Assembly: GCF_002904295.1 (NCBI RefSeq)
Contig: NZ_PPHG01000086.1
Location: 184,680-248,679, forward strand
Direction of reading: 5' to 3'
Length of the DNA stretch: 64,000 nucleotides
Origin: Amycolatopsis sp. CA-128772
GTDB taxonomy: Bacteria > Actinomycetota > Actinomycetes > Mycobacteriales > Pseudonocardiaceae
How positions within the stretch are numbered: the stretch's first letter is position 1; each line of letters opens with the position of its first letter. A program made the position numbers and the translations under genes. The notes under the pieces are model-generated. The model was not told the DNA's origin, ran no database searches, and saw only the letters and a program-made list of their open reading frames with translations. This document shows, one piece after another, positions 1 through 8,773 of this stretch.

Positions 1-1
1 G

Positions 2-1909
2 CTCGTCGGGCTGACGGACGTGGATGCGGTATCCGCGGGATTCGTGCAGATCGTGGCCAATGCCCTGGCGTACGACGCCGACGCGAAGATCCTCGGCGTC
101 CAGGTCCAGCAGATGCTCACCGAAGGCCAGGAGGTGATCATCGGTTCGGTCACCGACCCGACGTTCGGCAAGGTCGTCGCCTTCGGCCTCGGCGGGGTGC
201 TCGTCGAGGTGCTCAAGGACGTCACCTTCCGGCTCGCGCCGACGTCGACCGACGAGGCGCTGTCGATGATCGACGGTATCCAGGCGGCCGAGATCCTGCG
301 GGGCGTCCGCGGGTCGGCTCCGGCCGACCGCGGCGCGCTCGCGGCCGTGCTCACCGGCCTGGGCGAGCTGGTCACCGACTTCCCGCAGCTGTCGGAGGTC
401 GACCTCAACCCGGTGCTCGCCACGCCGGGCGGCGCCACCGCGGTCGACGTCCGCATCCTCGTCGACCCGGAAGCCGCGAAGAAACCGCACCGGTTCACCC
501 GGGACGAGATCCTCGCGTCGATGAACCGGATCATGAAACCGGCGGCGGTCGCGGTGATCGGCGCGTCGGCCGAAGCCGGGAAGATCGGCAACTCGGTGCT
601 GAAGAACCTGGTCGATGGCGGGTACGCGGGCGAGATCCACCCGATCAACCCCAAGGCCGCCGAGATCCTCGACCGCAAGGCCTACCCGAGCATCACCGAC
701 GTCCCCGGCGACGTCGACGTCGCGGTGTTCGCCATCCCGGCGAAGTTCGTCCCCGCGGCGCTGGAAGAGGCCGGGAAGAAGGGCGTCGCCGGCGCCATCC
801 TCATCCCCTCGGGATTCGGCGAGACCGGCAACGTCGAGCTGCAGGACGAGGTCGTCGCGATCGCCCGGAAGCACGGCGTCCGCATCCTCGGGCCGAACAT
901 CTACGGCTACTACTACACGCCGGAAAACCTGTCGGCGACCTTCTGCACACCGTATGACCTCAAGGGTGGCGTGGCCCTTTCGTCGCAGAGCGGTGGGATC
1001 GGGATGGCGATCCTCGGCTTCAGCCGTTCGGCGAAGATGGGCGTCTCCTCGATCGTCGGCGTGGGCAACAAGGCCGACATCGACGAGGACGACCTGCTCA
1101 CCTTCTTCGAGCAGGACGACAACACCCAGCTCGTCGCCATGCACCTGGAGGACCTCAAGGACGGCCGGGCGTTCGCGGAAACGGCGAGCCGGGTGTCGAA
1201 GCGCAAGCCGGTCGTCGTGCTCAAGGCCGGCCGGACGTCGCAGGGCGCGAAGGCGGCCAGCTCGCACACCGGCGCGCTGGCCGGCGACGACAAGGTCTAC
1301 GACGACATCCTCCGCCAGAGCGGCGTGATCCGGGCCCCCGGGCTGAACGACCTGCTCGAATACGCCCGCGGCATCCCGCTGCTGCCGGCGCCGCAGGGGG
1401 AGAACGTCGTCATCATCACCGGCGCCGGCGGGTCCGGCGTGCTCCTTTCGGACGCCTGTGTCGACAACGGGCTGCAGCTGATGGAGATCCCGCCGGACCT
1501 CGACACGGCGTTCCGGAAGTTCATCCCGCCGTTCGGCGCGGCCGGCAACCCCGTCGACATCACCGGCGGTGAGCCACCCTCGACCTACCGCAACACGATC
1601 GCGCTGGGCCTCGAGGACGACCGCATCCACGCCCTGATCCTGGGCTACTGGCACACCATCGTCACCCCGCCGATGGTGTTCGCGCAGCTCGTCTCCGAAG
1701 TGGTCGGGAAGTACCGCGCGAAGGGGATCCACAAGCCCGTCGTGGCGTCGCTGGCCGGGGACGTCGAAGTGGAGGAGGCGAGCGAGTACCTGTACGACCG
1801 CGGCATCGTCGCGTACCCCTACACCACCGAAAAGCCCGTGGCGGTGCTCGGCGCGAAGTACCGCTGGGCCCGGGCCGCGGGCCTGCTTTCGAACCTGAGT
1901 CAACGGTGA
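2..1909 (+). CDS. Acyl-CoA synthetase, ADP-forming type (5'-truncated by window)
   Basis: An NDP-forming acyl-CoA ligase related to ADP-forming acetyl-CoA synthetase; it interconverts an organic acid, CoA and ATP with the acyl-CoA, ADP and phosphate. The frame is open from base 2, so the true start lies upstream. The visible order is the end of an ATP-grasp domain (FGLGG motif, about residues 50-90), then a CoA-binding Rossmann domain beginning near residue 180 (GASAEAGKIGN), then the succinyl-CoA-ligase-like domains. The motif SSHTGALAG carries the His expected to be phosphorylated in this family. The ATP-grasp-first order is a known permutation. The gene ends 15 bp before an oxalate/formate-type carrier, suggesting co-transcription and a small-acid substrate (oxalate, formate or acetate). 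Family is confident; substrate is inference. Confidence 0.85.
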   Translation, partial: LVGLTDVDAVSAGFVQIVANALAYDADAKILGVQVQQMLTEGQEVIIGSVTDPTFGKVVAFGLGGVLVEVLKDVTFRLAPTSTDEALSMIDGIQAAEILRGVRGSAPADRGALAAVLTGLGELVTDFPQLSEVDLNPVLATPGGATAVDVRILVDPEAAKKPHRFTRDEILASMNRIMKPAAVAVIGASAEAGKIGNSVLKNLVDGGYAGEIHPINPKAAEILDRKAYPSITDVPGDVDVAVFAIPAKFVPAALEEAGKKGVAGAILIPSGFGETGNVELQDEVVAIARKHGVRILGPNIYGYYYTPENLSATFCTPYDLKGGVALSSQSGGIGMAILGFSRSAKMGVSSIVGVGNKADIDEDDLLTFFEQDDNTQLVAMHLEDLKDGRAFAETASRVSKRKPVVVLKAGRTSQGAKAASSHTGALAGDDKVYDDILRQSGVIRAPGLNDLLEYARGIPLLPAPQGENVVIITGAGGSGVLLSDACVDNGLQLMEIPPDLDTAFRKFIPPFGAAGNPVDITGGEPPSTYRNTIALGLEDDRIHALILGYWHTIVTPPMVFAQLVSEVVGKYRAKGIHKPVVASLAGDVEVEEASEYLYDRGIVAYPYTTEKPVAVLGAKYRWARAAGLLSNLSQR

Positions 1910-1924
1910 CGAAGGAGAACTCCG

Positions 1925-3301
1925 ATGACAGCAGCCACTCACCAGGAGATAGTCGACGAGAACGGAAGAGTTTACCGGGTAGGCGAGTCCCCGTACGACA
2001 TCATGGGACGTTCGCGCAGCTGGATGGTCTGGCTGCCGTGGATCGCCATGATGGCGGTGAGCGTGTTCGAGTACGGCTGGGGCGCCGTCGAGGGCACGCT
2101 GGAGGAGAAGTACGGCTGGACGCTGTCGGACGCGTTCTGGCTGGCCAGCATCTGGGCGGTGTTCCAGGCCGGGGTGGCGTTCCCGGCGGGCCGCCTCCGG
2201 GAGAAGAACATCGTGTCGGCGAAGACGGCCATGCTGACCGGCGCGGTGTGCAGCGGCATCGGCTACTTCACCATCGCGCACAGCGGGAACCTGACGCTGG
2301 CGTTCATCGGGTACTCGGTCCTCGGCGGCACCGGCGCCGGGCTGGTGTACGCGACCTGCATCAACATGGTCGGCAAGTGGTACCCGGAGAAGCGCGGCGC
2401 CCGCACCGGGTTCGTGAACGGCGGGTTCGCCTACGGCTCGGTGCCGTTCATCTACCTGTTCAGCGCGTTCCTCGGGCACGAGAACGTCACCGGGGTGCTG
2501 GACGGCATCGGCCTGTACATGCTGATCGTCGTCGGCGTGTGCGGGTTCCTGTTCAAGGACCCGCCGAAGAGCTGGTGGCCGAAGGAGGTCGACCCGATCT
2601 CCTGGGCGAAGGGCAAGGCCGGCGTGCAGAGCCTGGCCAAGAACCCGCCGGCGGTCCGCCAGTTCGCCCCGATGGAGGCGGTCCGGACCGGCATGCTCCC
2701 GCTGATGTGGGTGTGCCTGGTGATCATCGGCGGCGTTTCGCTGTTCGGCATCAACTTCCAGGTGCCGTTCGCCAAGGAGAGCCACTTCGGCGCGTTCGTC
2801 GCGGCCTCTTCGGCCGGTGTGCTGGCCATCGTGAACGGCACCGGGCGCGCCGTCGTCGGCTGGGCGTCGGACAAGCTCGGGCGGCGCCAGACGCTGACCA
2901 TCGTGCTGCTGATCGCCGGCGGCGCGCAGTTCGGCGTGCTCTACGCCGGGAACACGCACAACCTGGTGCTGTTCGTGGTGTTCGCGTTCCTGACCGGGTT
3001 CGGCGGCGGGGCGTTCTACCCGCTGTTCGCCGCGCTCGTGCCGGACTACTTCGGCGAGAACAACAACGCGTCGAACTACGGCCTGGTCTACAGCGCGAAA
3101 CTGGTCGGTGGCGTCGGCGGCGGCGGGCTCGCCGCGGGGGTCATCAGCGCGTGGGGCTACACCGGCGCGTACGTCCTGGCCGGGTGCATCGCGGTGCTTT
3201 CGGCGGTGCTGACGCTGTTCCTGCGCCAGCCGGGCCGGCCGCGCCACCAGCTCGCCGAAACCGAGCTGGTGGCGCGGCCGTCCGCCGCGGCGGGCGGCTG
3301 A
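1925..3301 (+). CDS. OFA-family MFS carrier (oxalate/formate antiporter-like)
   Basis: A 458-residue major facilitator protein of the oxalate/formate antiporter family, an inner-membrane transporter for small carboxylates. About twelve hydrophobic segments are visible, starting at WLPWIAMMAVSVFEYGW near residue 35, with a long cytoplasmic loop containing the EKRGART-type MFS signature near residue 155. The start at 1925 is supported by GAAGGAG about 8 bp upstream. The order acyl-CoA synthetase > carrier suggests an uptake/activation operon for oxalate or a related acid. The family also transports other monocarboxylates, so oxalate specificity is inferred from family and context. It is convergent with the gntR gene downstream. 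Confidence 0.88.
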   Translation: MTAATHQEIVDENGRVYRVGESPYDIMGRSRSWMVWLPWIAMMAVSVFEYGWGAVEGTLEEKYGWTLSDAFWLASIWAVFQAGVAFPAGRLREKNIVSAKTAMLTGAVCSGIGYFTIAHSGNLTLAFIGYSVLGGTGAGLVYATCINMVGKWYPEKRGARTGFVNGGFAYGSVPFIYLFSAFLGHENVTGVLDGIGLYMLIVVGVCGFLFKDPPKSWWPKEVDPISWAKGKAGVQSLAKNPPAVRQFAPMEAVRTGMLPLMWVCLVIIGGVSLFGINFQVPFAKESHFGAFVAASSAGVLAIVNGTGRAVVGWASDKLGRRQTLTIVLLIAGGAQFGVLYAGNTHNLVLFVVFAFLTGFGGGAFYPLFAALVPDYFGENNNASNYGLVYSAKLVGGVGGGGLAAGVISAWGYTGAYVLAGCIAVLSAVLTLFLRQPGRPRHQLAETELVARPSAAAGG

Positions 3302-3313
3302 CCCGCCGGGGTC

Positions 3314-4111
3314 TCAGCGGCGCTCGCCCCCGCCGGGGGTTCGGGGGCGTGCCCCCGGCGGGGTCCGGGGCTCCGCCTCGGAAGGCGCGGCCGGACGTTC
3401 GTGGTAGGCCTGGCGGGTCCGTTCGGTGTGCTTGGCCATGACCTGTTCGGCCAGTTCGCCGTCTTCCCTCGCGATCGCGGTGATCAGCTCTTCGTGCTCG
3501 TGCCAGGCGTCCTGGCCGCGGGGCCGGGCGATCGGCGTGTAGTACCAGCGGACCCGGCGGTCGACGAGGCCGATCAGCTCGGCCAGCACCGCGTTCCCCG
3601 ACAGCTGCGTGATGAACGCGTGGAGGGCGGCGTTGGCCGCGACCAGGCCCTCGGTGTCCTCCGCCTTCAGCGCCTGGAGACCTTCTTTCTGCAGCTCCCA
3701 CAACCGCTCGACGTCTTCGGCGGTCGCGTTGCCGGCGGCGAGCTTCGCCGAGTGGGTCTCCAGCACGCTGCGGACGCTCAGCAGCTGGTCGGCTTCTTCG
3801 TCGGTGGGCAGGTGCACGAACGCGCCCTGCGCGGGGCGGAGGTCGACCCAGCCTTCGCTCTGCAGCCGCTGCAGGGCTTCGCGGACGGGCTGCCGGCTGA
3901 CGCCGAGGTACTCGGCCAGGTCGGCTTCGACCAGGTGCTGGCCGGGTTCGAGGGTGCGGTTGATGATCAGCTCGGCGAGGGCCTCGTAGACGACCTGGCG
4001 CAGCGGGGCCGGCCGCTCGACGCGCTTGGCGGCGGTCGAGCCGAGCGAGCCCTTGGCCGTGCGGCGGCCGGTCGGGCCGCGGCCGGGGAGCGGGGAAGCG
4101 GGCTGGCTCAC
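3314..4111 (-). CDS. GntR-family regulator, FCD (FadR C-terminal) subfamily
   Basis: A cytoplasmic DNA-binding repressor or activator of about 265 residues. The winged HTH is visible in VSRQPVREALQRLQSEG. It is followed by an all-helical FCD domain with the metal/ligand histidines expected in ALHAFI, WHEHEELI and AKHTERT. The frame is open further upstream to 4174, but GTG at 4111 is chosen because GAGG lies about 8 nt before it and the extra N-terminal residues look non-coding; moreover the upstream operator-like site would otherwise fall inside the gene. The C-terminal 20 or so residues are repeat-derived and low complexity. It is divergent from the ketopantoate-reductase-like gene and convergent with the carrier. 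It probably controls both flanks through the sites at 4153 and 4252. Confidence 0.86.
   Translation of the reverse strand: MSQPASPLPGRGPTGRRTAKGSLGSTAAKRVERPAPLRQVVYEALAELIINRTLEPGQHLVEADLAEYLGVSRQPVREALQRLQSEGWVDLRPAQGAFVHLPTDEEADQLLSVRSVLETHSAKLAAGNATAEDVERLWELQKEGLQALKAEDTEGLVAANAALHAFITQLSGNAVLAELIGLVDRRVRWYYTPIARPRGQDAWHEHEELITAIAREDGELAEQVMAKHTERTRQAYHERPAAPSEAEPRTPPGARPRTPGGGERR
3326..3380. repeat. GC-rich dyad repeat overlapping the gntR 3' end
   Basis: A run of nested G/C inverted repeats (CCGGGGG facing CCCCCGG) followed by the string GGGGCTCCGCC. The latter recurs at 14291-14318 in the 5' end of the deaminase gene. Here it encodes the Pro/Arg/Gly-rich tail of the GntR protein. It could also serve as a terminator between the convergent carrier and regulator genes. 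Confidence 0.6.
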
Positions 4112-4152
4112 GGGACACCTCGTCGGGGAGTGGAAGCGGTGATCGAACTTCA

Positions 4153-4172
4153 GGATACAGGTTTTGGTATGC
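4153..4172. promoter_or_regulatory. Candidate GntR operator O1
   Basis: Half-sites GGATAC and GTATGC separated by 8 bp, 42 bp upstream of the gntR GTG start, so within its probable promoter. The same half-sites recur in O2 with 1-bp spacing. Autoregulation is inferred. Confidence 0.55.
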
Positions 4173-4251
4173 AAAATCCCAGTTTCTCACCCTCTCGGGA
4201 GTTTCCCGCGCCGGCGCCGGCCGGCAGGCTCTGGTCTCCCTTCCGAATCCA

Positions 4252-4264
4252 GGATACTGTATGC
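4252..4264. promoter_or_regulatory. Candidate GntR operator O2
   Basis: GGATAC-T-GTATGC, a compact dyad with core ATACTGTAT, 26 bp upstream of the start of the divergent gene. ATAC-n-GTAT is a common form of FCD-type GntR operator. It lies where it would block or position RNA polymerase for the rightward operon. Confidence 0.65.
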
Positions 4265-4289
4265 AATCGAGCGACCAGGGAGGCACATC

Positions 4290-5285
4290 ATGAAGGTGGC
4301 TGTTCTCGGGGCCGGGGCGATCGGTGCCTACGTCGGGGCCGCGCTGCACCGCGGGGGGACCGAGGTGCACCTGATCGCCCGCCGGGCCCATTTCGCCGCG
4401 ATGCGCGAGCACGGCGTCCGCGTGCTCAGCCCCCGCGGTGACTTCACCGCGTACCCCCACGTCACCGACGACCCCGTGGAGGTCGGCGAGGTCGACTACG
4501 TGTTCCTCGGCCTGAAAGCGAACTCCTACGCCTCGTGCGGGCCGCTGCTCGCCCCGCTGCTCGGGCCCGGGACGGCGATCGTCGCCGCCCAGAACGGCAT
4601 CCCGTGGTGGTACTTCCACGGCCTGCACGGGCATCCGCTCGAAGGACGGCGGGTCGAGACCGTCGATCCCGGCGGATCGGTGACCGCCGCGCTGGAACTG
4701 CGGCGCGCGATCGGCTGCGTCGTCTACTGCTCGACGGTGATCGAGGAGCCGGGCGTCGTCCGGCACCTGGAAGGCACCCGGTTCTCCCTCGGCGAGCCGG
4801 ACGGCGCGATCTCGGCGCGGGCCGAGGTGTTCAGCGCGGCGCTGATCGCCGGCGGGCTCAAGGCGCCGGTCGAACCGGACCTGCGCAACGACATCTGGAT
4901 CAAGCTGATGGGCAACGTGGCCTTCAACCCGCTCTCGGCGCTGACCCGGGCGACCATGGCCCAGATGTGCGAGCACGACGACACCCGCGCGCTCGTCGCC
5001 ACGATGATGACCGAAACCCTCGCCATCGCCCGCGCCGCGGGCTGCGACCCGGGCGTCTCGGTCGAGAAGCGCATCGACGGCGCCTGGCGCGTCGGCCACC
5101 ACAAGACGTCGATGCTGCAGGACCTCGAAGCGGGCAAGCCCCTCGAGATCGACGCGATCATCGGCGCGGTCGTCGAGCTGGCCGGCCTCACCGGCGTGCC
5201 GGCGCCGGCTCTGCGGCACGTCCACGCCGCCATCTCGCTGCTCGACCACACCAGCTCCACCCCCGTCCCCGTCGGGTCGCCCTGA
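4290..5285 (+). CDS. Ketopantoate reductase (ApbA/PanE)-family oxidoreductase
   Basis: A 331-residue NADP-dependent oxidoreductase of the 2-dehydropantoate 2-reductase family. The nucleotide-binding motif GAGAIG lies at residues 7-12. The second half is the ApbA C-terminal helical domain, with DIWIKLMGNVAFNP containing the conserved Lys and Asn. GGGAGG sits 8 nt before the ATG. It leads the rightward operon behind operator O2 and precedes a formate-dehydrogenase-like gene by 12 bp. Because the surroundings are oxalate/glyoxylate genes, a true role in pantothenate synthesis is doubtful. A catabolic 2-oxoacid reductase is more likely, but that is inference. Confidence 0.8.
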   Translation: MKVAVLGAGAIGAYVGAALHRGGTEVHLIARRAHFAAMREHGVRVLSPRGDFTAYPHVTDDPVEVGEVDYVFLGLKANSYASCGPLLAPLLGPGTAIVAAQNGIPWWYFHGLHGHPLEGRRVETVDPGGSVTAALELRRAIGCVVYCSTVIEEPGVVRHLEGTRFSLGEPDGAISARAEVFSAALIAGGLKAPVEPDLRNDIWIKLMGNVAFNPLSALTRATMAQMCEHDDTRALVATMMTETLAIARAAGCDPGVSVEKRIDGAWRVGHHKTSMLQDLEAGKPLEIDAIIGAVVELAGLTGVPAPALRHVHAAISLLDHTSSTPVPVGSP

Positions 5286-5297
5286 CCGGAGGTTCCC

Positions 5298-6792
5298 GTG
5301 AAGCGCAGGAAGACCGAGCCGTACATCCGGCTCACCCGGCCCCTGGTGCGCGACTCCGGCGTGCTGCGGCCGGCGACCTGGGCGGAGGCCCTCGGCCGGG
5401 CCGCCGCCGGGATCCGCCGCACCCTCGAGCGCACGGGACCCGAAGCGTTCGGGATGTTCTCGTGCGCCCGCGCCACCAACGAGATGAACTTCGTCGCGCA
5501 GAAGTTCACCCGCGCGGTGATCGGCACGAACAACGTCGACTCGTGCAACCGCACCTGCCACGCGCCGAGCGTCGCCGGGCCGGCCCGCGTGTTCGGCGGC
5601 GGCGGCACGTCGTCCTACCGGGAGATCGAGGACGCCGACGTCGTCGTGATCTGGGGCGGCCGGCGTGCCGGCCGAGCTGATCCGCGAACTGGCCCACGCC
5701 TACGCCCGCGCCGACCGCGCCCAGCTGTCCTGGACCCTCGGCATCACCGAGCACCACAACTTCCTGGCGCTGATCAACCTCGCCCTGCTGGCCGGGCAGG
5801 TCGGCCGCTACGGCGCCGGGCTGAACCCGCTGCGCGGGCAGAACAACGTCCAGGGCGGCGGCGACATGGGCGCGTTCCCGGACCGGCTCCCGGGGTTCCA
5901 GGACGTCCTCGACACCGGCGTCCGCGCCAAGTTCGACACCGCCTGGGGTTCGGCGATCCCGCCGCACCGGGGCCTCGACCTGACCCAGATGCTCGACGCG
6001 ACGGAACGCGGCGACCTGACAGACCGCGCAGCCGGCCGACGTCGTGCTGCCGGCGTCGGCGGCCTGGTGCGAGAGCGACGGCACCTTCACCAATTCCGAA
6101 CGCCGGGTCCAGCGCGTCCGCAAGGCCCTCGAACCACCGGAAGGCACCCGCGACGACATCGAGCTGCTGTCCGAACTGGCCCGCCGGCTCGGCCACGACT
6201 GGCACTGCACCGGCGGCGAAGCAGTCTGGGACGAACTGCGCTCGCTGTCGCCGATGCACGCCGGGATGTCGTACGCCCGGCTCGAAGAGCTCGGCGGCAT
6301 CCAGTGGCCGTGCTACTCCGAACACACCCTCGAACCGACCTTCCTGCACGCCCGCCTGTGGGCCGGGGACCCGGCCGCCCGGCGCCGTTCACCGTGATCG
6401 CGCACAGCCCGCCGGTGGACCTGCTGACCGAGGAGTTCCCGATCCGGCTCACCACCGGTAGGCGGCTGGACTCCTGCAACACCGGTGTCCAGTCCGGCGG
6501 GTTCCCTTCGCCGCTGCGGCAGGGTGAGATTCTCGACCTCTGCCCGGAGGACGCGCGGGCGCTCGGCGTCGAACCCGACGAACTGGTCCGGATCTCCTCT
6601 CGGCGCGGGGAGATCATGGCGCCGGTCCGGCTGGACACGCGGCTCAAACCCGGGCTCGCGTTCATGACCTTCCCCTTCCCGGACGAGGTCGACGTCAACG
6701 TGCTCACCATCGAGGCCACCTGCCCGGTCGCCGGGACCGCCGAGTACCAGGCCGCGGCGATCCGCGTCGAGAAGCTCCCGGTGGAGGTCTGA
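5298..6792 (+). pseudogene. Formate-dehydrogenase-like molybdopterin oxidoreductase, disrupted
   Basis: A remnant of an FdhF-type molybdopterin enzyme spread over three frames. Piece 1 (5298 to about 5660) carries NVDSCNRTCHAPSVAG, in which Cys87 occupies the Sec/Cys metal-ligand position. Piece 2 (about 5665-6030) has GLNPLRGQNNVQGG. Piece 3 (about 6030-6380) has ADVVLPASAAWCESDG. The last piece (about 6390-6792) has the C-terminal molybdopterin dinucleotide domain with RLTTGRRLD. Compared with my memory of the family, about 100 residues are missing between pieces 1 and 2, about 5 after TEHHN and about 40 between pieces 2 and 3, with frame changes at two of these. No N-terminal Fe-S Cys cluster is visible. 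RBS GGAGG and the GTG start are intact. It cannot encode a working enzyme as read. Confidence 0.8.
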
Positions 6793-6793
6793 A

Positions 6794-7020
6794 GTGGACC
6801 TCAAGCTGCTGGACGCGATCGCGTCGCGCGAAGAGCAGGAAGCCGTCGCCGGGTTCGCCGGTGGGGGCCGCGACCAGCTGCTGCCCGCACTGCACGCGGT
6901 CGACGACCGGGCCGGCTGGATCAGCCAGGGCGCGCTGAACCTCATCGCTCACTTCCCGCCGGTTGCCGGAGCGGCCGAACTACCGCACCGGCTCGGGCCG
7001 TTGACCGCGCCGCAGGTCAG
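6794..7020 (+). pseudogene. NuoE-like FDH accessory subunit, truncated remnant
   Basis: It starts with GTG one base after the FDH-like stop and an upstream GTGGAGG. About 60 residues resemble the N-terminus of the thioredoxin-like NAD-linked formate dehydrogenase gamma (NuoE-type) subunit: LLPALHAVDDRAGWIS. The 2Fe-2S cysteines and the remainder of the domain are absent. The frame runs without a stop straight into hyi, so a fused ORF of 364 codons exists, but hyi has its own RBS and start. I read it as decayed together with the FDH gene. The boundary at 7020 is approximate. Confidence 0.55.
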
Positions 7021-7046
7021 CGGCTATTCTCGATATGCGAAAGAAA

Positions 7047-7065
7047 AATTCCGGATAGCGAAATT
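7047..7065. promoter_or_regulatory. Candidate operator upstream of hyi
   Basis: A 19-bp dyad, AATTCCG-N5-CGAAATT (one mismatch), in an unusually AT-rich patch (7024-7065), ending 10 bp before the hyi ATG. An IclR/AllR-type or similar regulator of glyoxylate genes would fit, but none is encoded nearby. Its position suggests it governs hyi-glxR-gcl. Confidence 0.45.
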
Positions 7066-7075
7066 CGAGGTCGCG

Positions 7076-7888
7076 ATGCCCGAACACCGGCACTCCCTGC
7101 CGTACGTCGCCAACCTGTCGATCCTGTTCAAGGAGGTCCCCCTCCTGGAGCGGGCCGCCGCCGCGCGGGCGGCCGGGTTCACCGACGTCGAGTTCTGGTG
7201 GCCGTTCGACACCGCGGTTCCCGCGCGCGAGGAGATCGATGCCTTCGTCCACAGCCTGGACGGGGTCCGGCTGCGCGGCCTGAACTTCTACGCCGGGGAC
7301 ATGGCCGCTGGGGAGCGGGGCCTGGTGAGCTGGCCCGGCCGCGAGACCGAGTTCGCCGACAGCCTCGTCGTCGCGCTCGGGATCGCCGAACGCACCGGGT
7401 GCCGCAGCTTCAACGCGCTTTACGGCAACCGGCTCGACGGGGAAGACCCAGCCGAACAGGACGACCTGGCCCGCGCGCACCTGGACCAGGCCGCCGACGC
7501 CGCCGCGCGGATCGGGGCGCAGCTGGTCCTCGAGCCGCTCTCCGGTGCGGACCGCTATCCGCTCAAGACCGCCGCGGACGCCGTGGCCGTGCTCGACGAC
7601 CTCGGGCGCGAAAACGTGCGGCTGCTGGCCGACCTGTACCACCTGGCAGTCAACGGTGACGACCTGGACGCGCTGGTGACGCGGCACATCGCCCGGATCG
7701 GGCACGTGCAGATCGCCGACGCGCCCGGCCGCCACCAGCCCGGCACCGGCGAGCTGGACATCGAGGGGTACCTCGCGAAGCTCCAGCGCGCCGGCTACGG
7801 CGGGTTCGTCGGGATCGAGTACGTCCCGGAGCCCGACACCGCCACGTCGCTGGCCTGGCTGCCGATCACCCGAAGGGGACGAGCATGA
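7076..7888 (+). CDS. hyi: Hydroxypyruvate isomerase
   Basis: A 270-residue TIM-barrel isomerase of the AP-endonuclease-2-like family. It interconverts hydroxypyruvate and tartronate semialdehyde in glyoxylate assimilation. Acidic barrel residues expected to bind metal or act in catalysis are visible in LVLEPLSG and FVGIEYVPEP, and KTAADAVAVLDD and HVQIADAPGRHQPGTGELD are typical of Hyi proteins. The ATG at 7076, preceded by CGAGG, is preferred over the upstream in-frame GTG at 6794 because the extra N-terminus is an unrelated FDH-subunit remnant and the length then matches the family (about 260-270). The stop overlaps the next start (ATGA). Confidence 0.9.
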   Translation: MPEHRHSLPYVANLSILFKEVPLLERAAAARAAGFTDVEFWWPFDTAVPAREEIDAFVHSLDGVRLRGLNFYAGDMAAGERGLVSWPGRETEFADSLVVALGIAERTGCRSFNALYGNRLDGEDPAEQDDLARAHLDQAADAAARIGAQLVLEPLSGADRYPLKTAADAVAVLDDLGRENVRLLADLYHLAVNGDDLDALVTRHIARIGHVQIADAPGRHQPGTGELDIEGYLAKLQRAGYGGFVGIEYVPEPDTATSLAWLPITRRGRA

Positions 7889-8772
7889 AACTGGGATTCA
7901 TCGGACTGGGCGTGATGGGCGCCCCGATGGCCGCGCACCTCGTCGCGGCCGGGCACGACGTCGGCGGCTACGACGTCAGCCCGGCCGCGGGGGAGAAGCT
8001 GGCCGCCGCCGGCGGACGCGCGGCGACCGGCGTCGCCGACGCGGTGGCCGGGGCGGACGTCGTCATCACGATGCTGCCGAACCACCCGCACGTCGAAGAG
8101 GTGGTGCTGGCCGCGGGCGGTGTCCTGGACGCCGCCGAGCCCGGCACGCTCCTGATCGACATGAGCACCATCCGGCCCGAGACGTCGATCGCGATCGCGG
8201 AAGCTGCGCGGGACCGGAAGATCCGCGTGCTCGACGCCCCCGTCTCGGGCGGGCAGGCCGGCGCCGAGCAGGCGTCGCTGTCCATCATGGTCGGTGGCGC
8301 GGAAGAGGACTTCGGAGCCGCGAAGCCGGTGCTCGAAGCCGTCGGCAAGACGGTCGTGCACGTCGGCCCGCACGGCGCCGGCCAGGTCGTGAAGGCGGCC
8401 AACCAGCTCGTCGTGGGCGGGATCTACGGCCTGGTCGCCGAGGCGATCGTGCTGCTCGAAGCGTCCGGTGTGGACGCCACGACCGGGCTGGACGTGCTCG
8501 CCGGGGGACTGGCGGGCAGCCGGATCCTCGAGCTCAAGCGCAAGTCCATGGTGGACCGGCAGTTCGCGCCCGGCTTCCGGATCGACCTGCACCACAAGGA
8601 CATGGGGATCGCGCTGGCCGCCGCCCGGCAGGCCGGCGTCGCGCTCCCGCTGACCGGGCTGGTCGCCCAGCTCGTCGCCGCCGGCCGCGCCATGGGGTAC
8701 GGCTCCCTGGACCACTCGGCCTTGCTGAAGGTCGCCGAACAGTTGTCGGGCCGCGTCCCGGCGGAGGTGTGA
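7885..8772 (+). CDS. glxR: 2-hydroxy-3-oxopropionate (tartronate semialdehyde) reductase
   Basis: A 295-residue NAD(P)H-dependent reductase of the beta-hydroxyacid dehydrogenase family; it reduces tartronate semialdehyde to D-glycerate. The Rossmann motif GLGVMG is at residues 7-12, the substrate motif DAPVSGGQAGAE near 117-128, and the catalytic Lys170 in GQVVKAANQ. The length is standard. It overlaps hyi by 4 bp and is separated from gcl by 1 bp, so the three are one operon. Confidence 0.92.
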   Translation: MKLGFIGLGVMGAPMAAHLVAAGHDVGGYDVSPAAGEKLAAAGGRAATGVADAVAGADVVITMLPNHPHVEEVVLAAGGVLDAAEPGTLLIDMSTIRPETSIAIAEAARDRKIRVLDAPVSGGQAGAEQASLSIMVGGAEEDFGAAKPVLEAVGKTVVHVGPHGAGQVVKAANQLVVGGIYGLVAEAIVLLEASGVDATTGLDVLAGGLAGSRILELKRKSMVDRQFAPGFRIDLHHKDMGIALAAARQAGVALPLTGLVAQLVAAGRAMGYGSLDHSALLKVAEQLSGRVPAEV

Positions 8773-8773
8773 C

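Noticed and set aside
3144..5561. Long open frame on the minus strand (about 805 codons) across the regulator and reductase genes
   Set aside because: Arg/Pro/Gly-rich translation without motifs; it is the out-of-frame shadow of genes with clear domains, a known effect of high GC3.
5298..6792. Selenocysteine-containing formate dehydrogenase
   Set aside because: The metal-ligand position is Cys (CNRTCHAPS) and no in-frame TGA sits there; the frame breaks are elsewhere and coincide with missing segments.
6794..7888. A genuine fusion of a NuoE-like domain with hydroxypyruvate isomerase
   Set aside because: hyi has its own RBS, start and operator-like site, and the NuoE part lacks its Fe-S ligands; read-through of a remnant is simpler.
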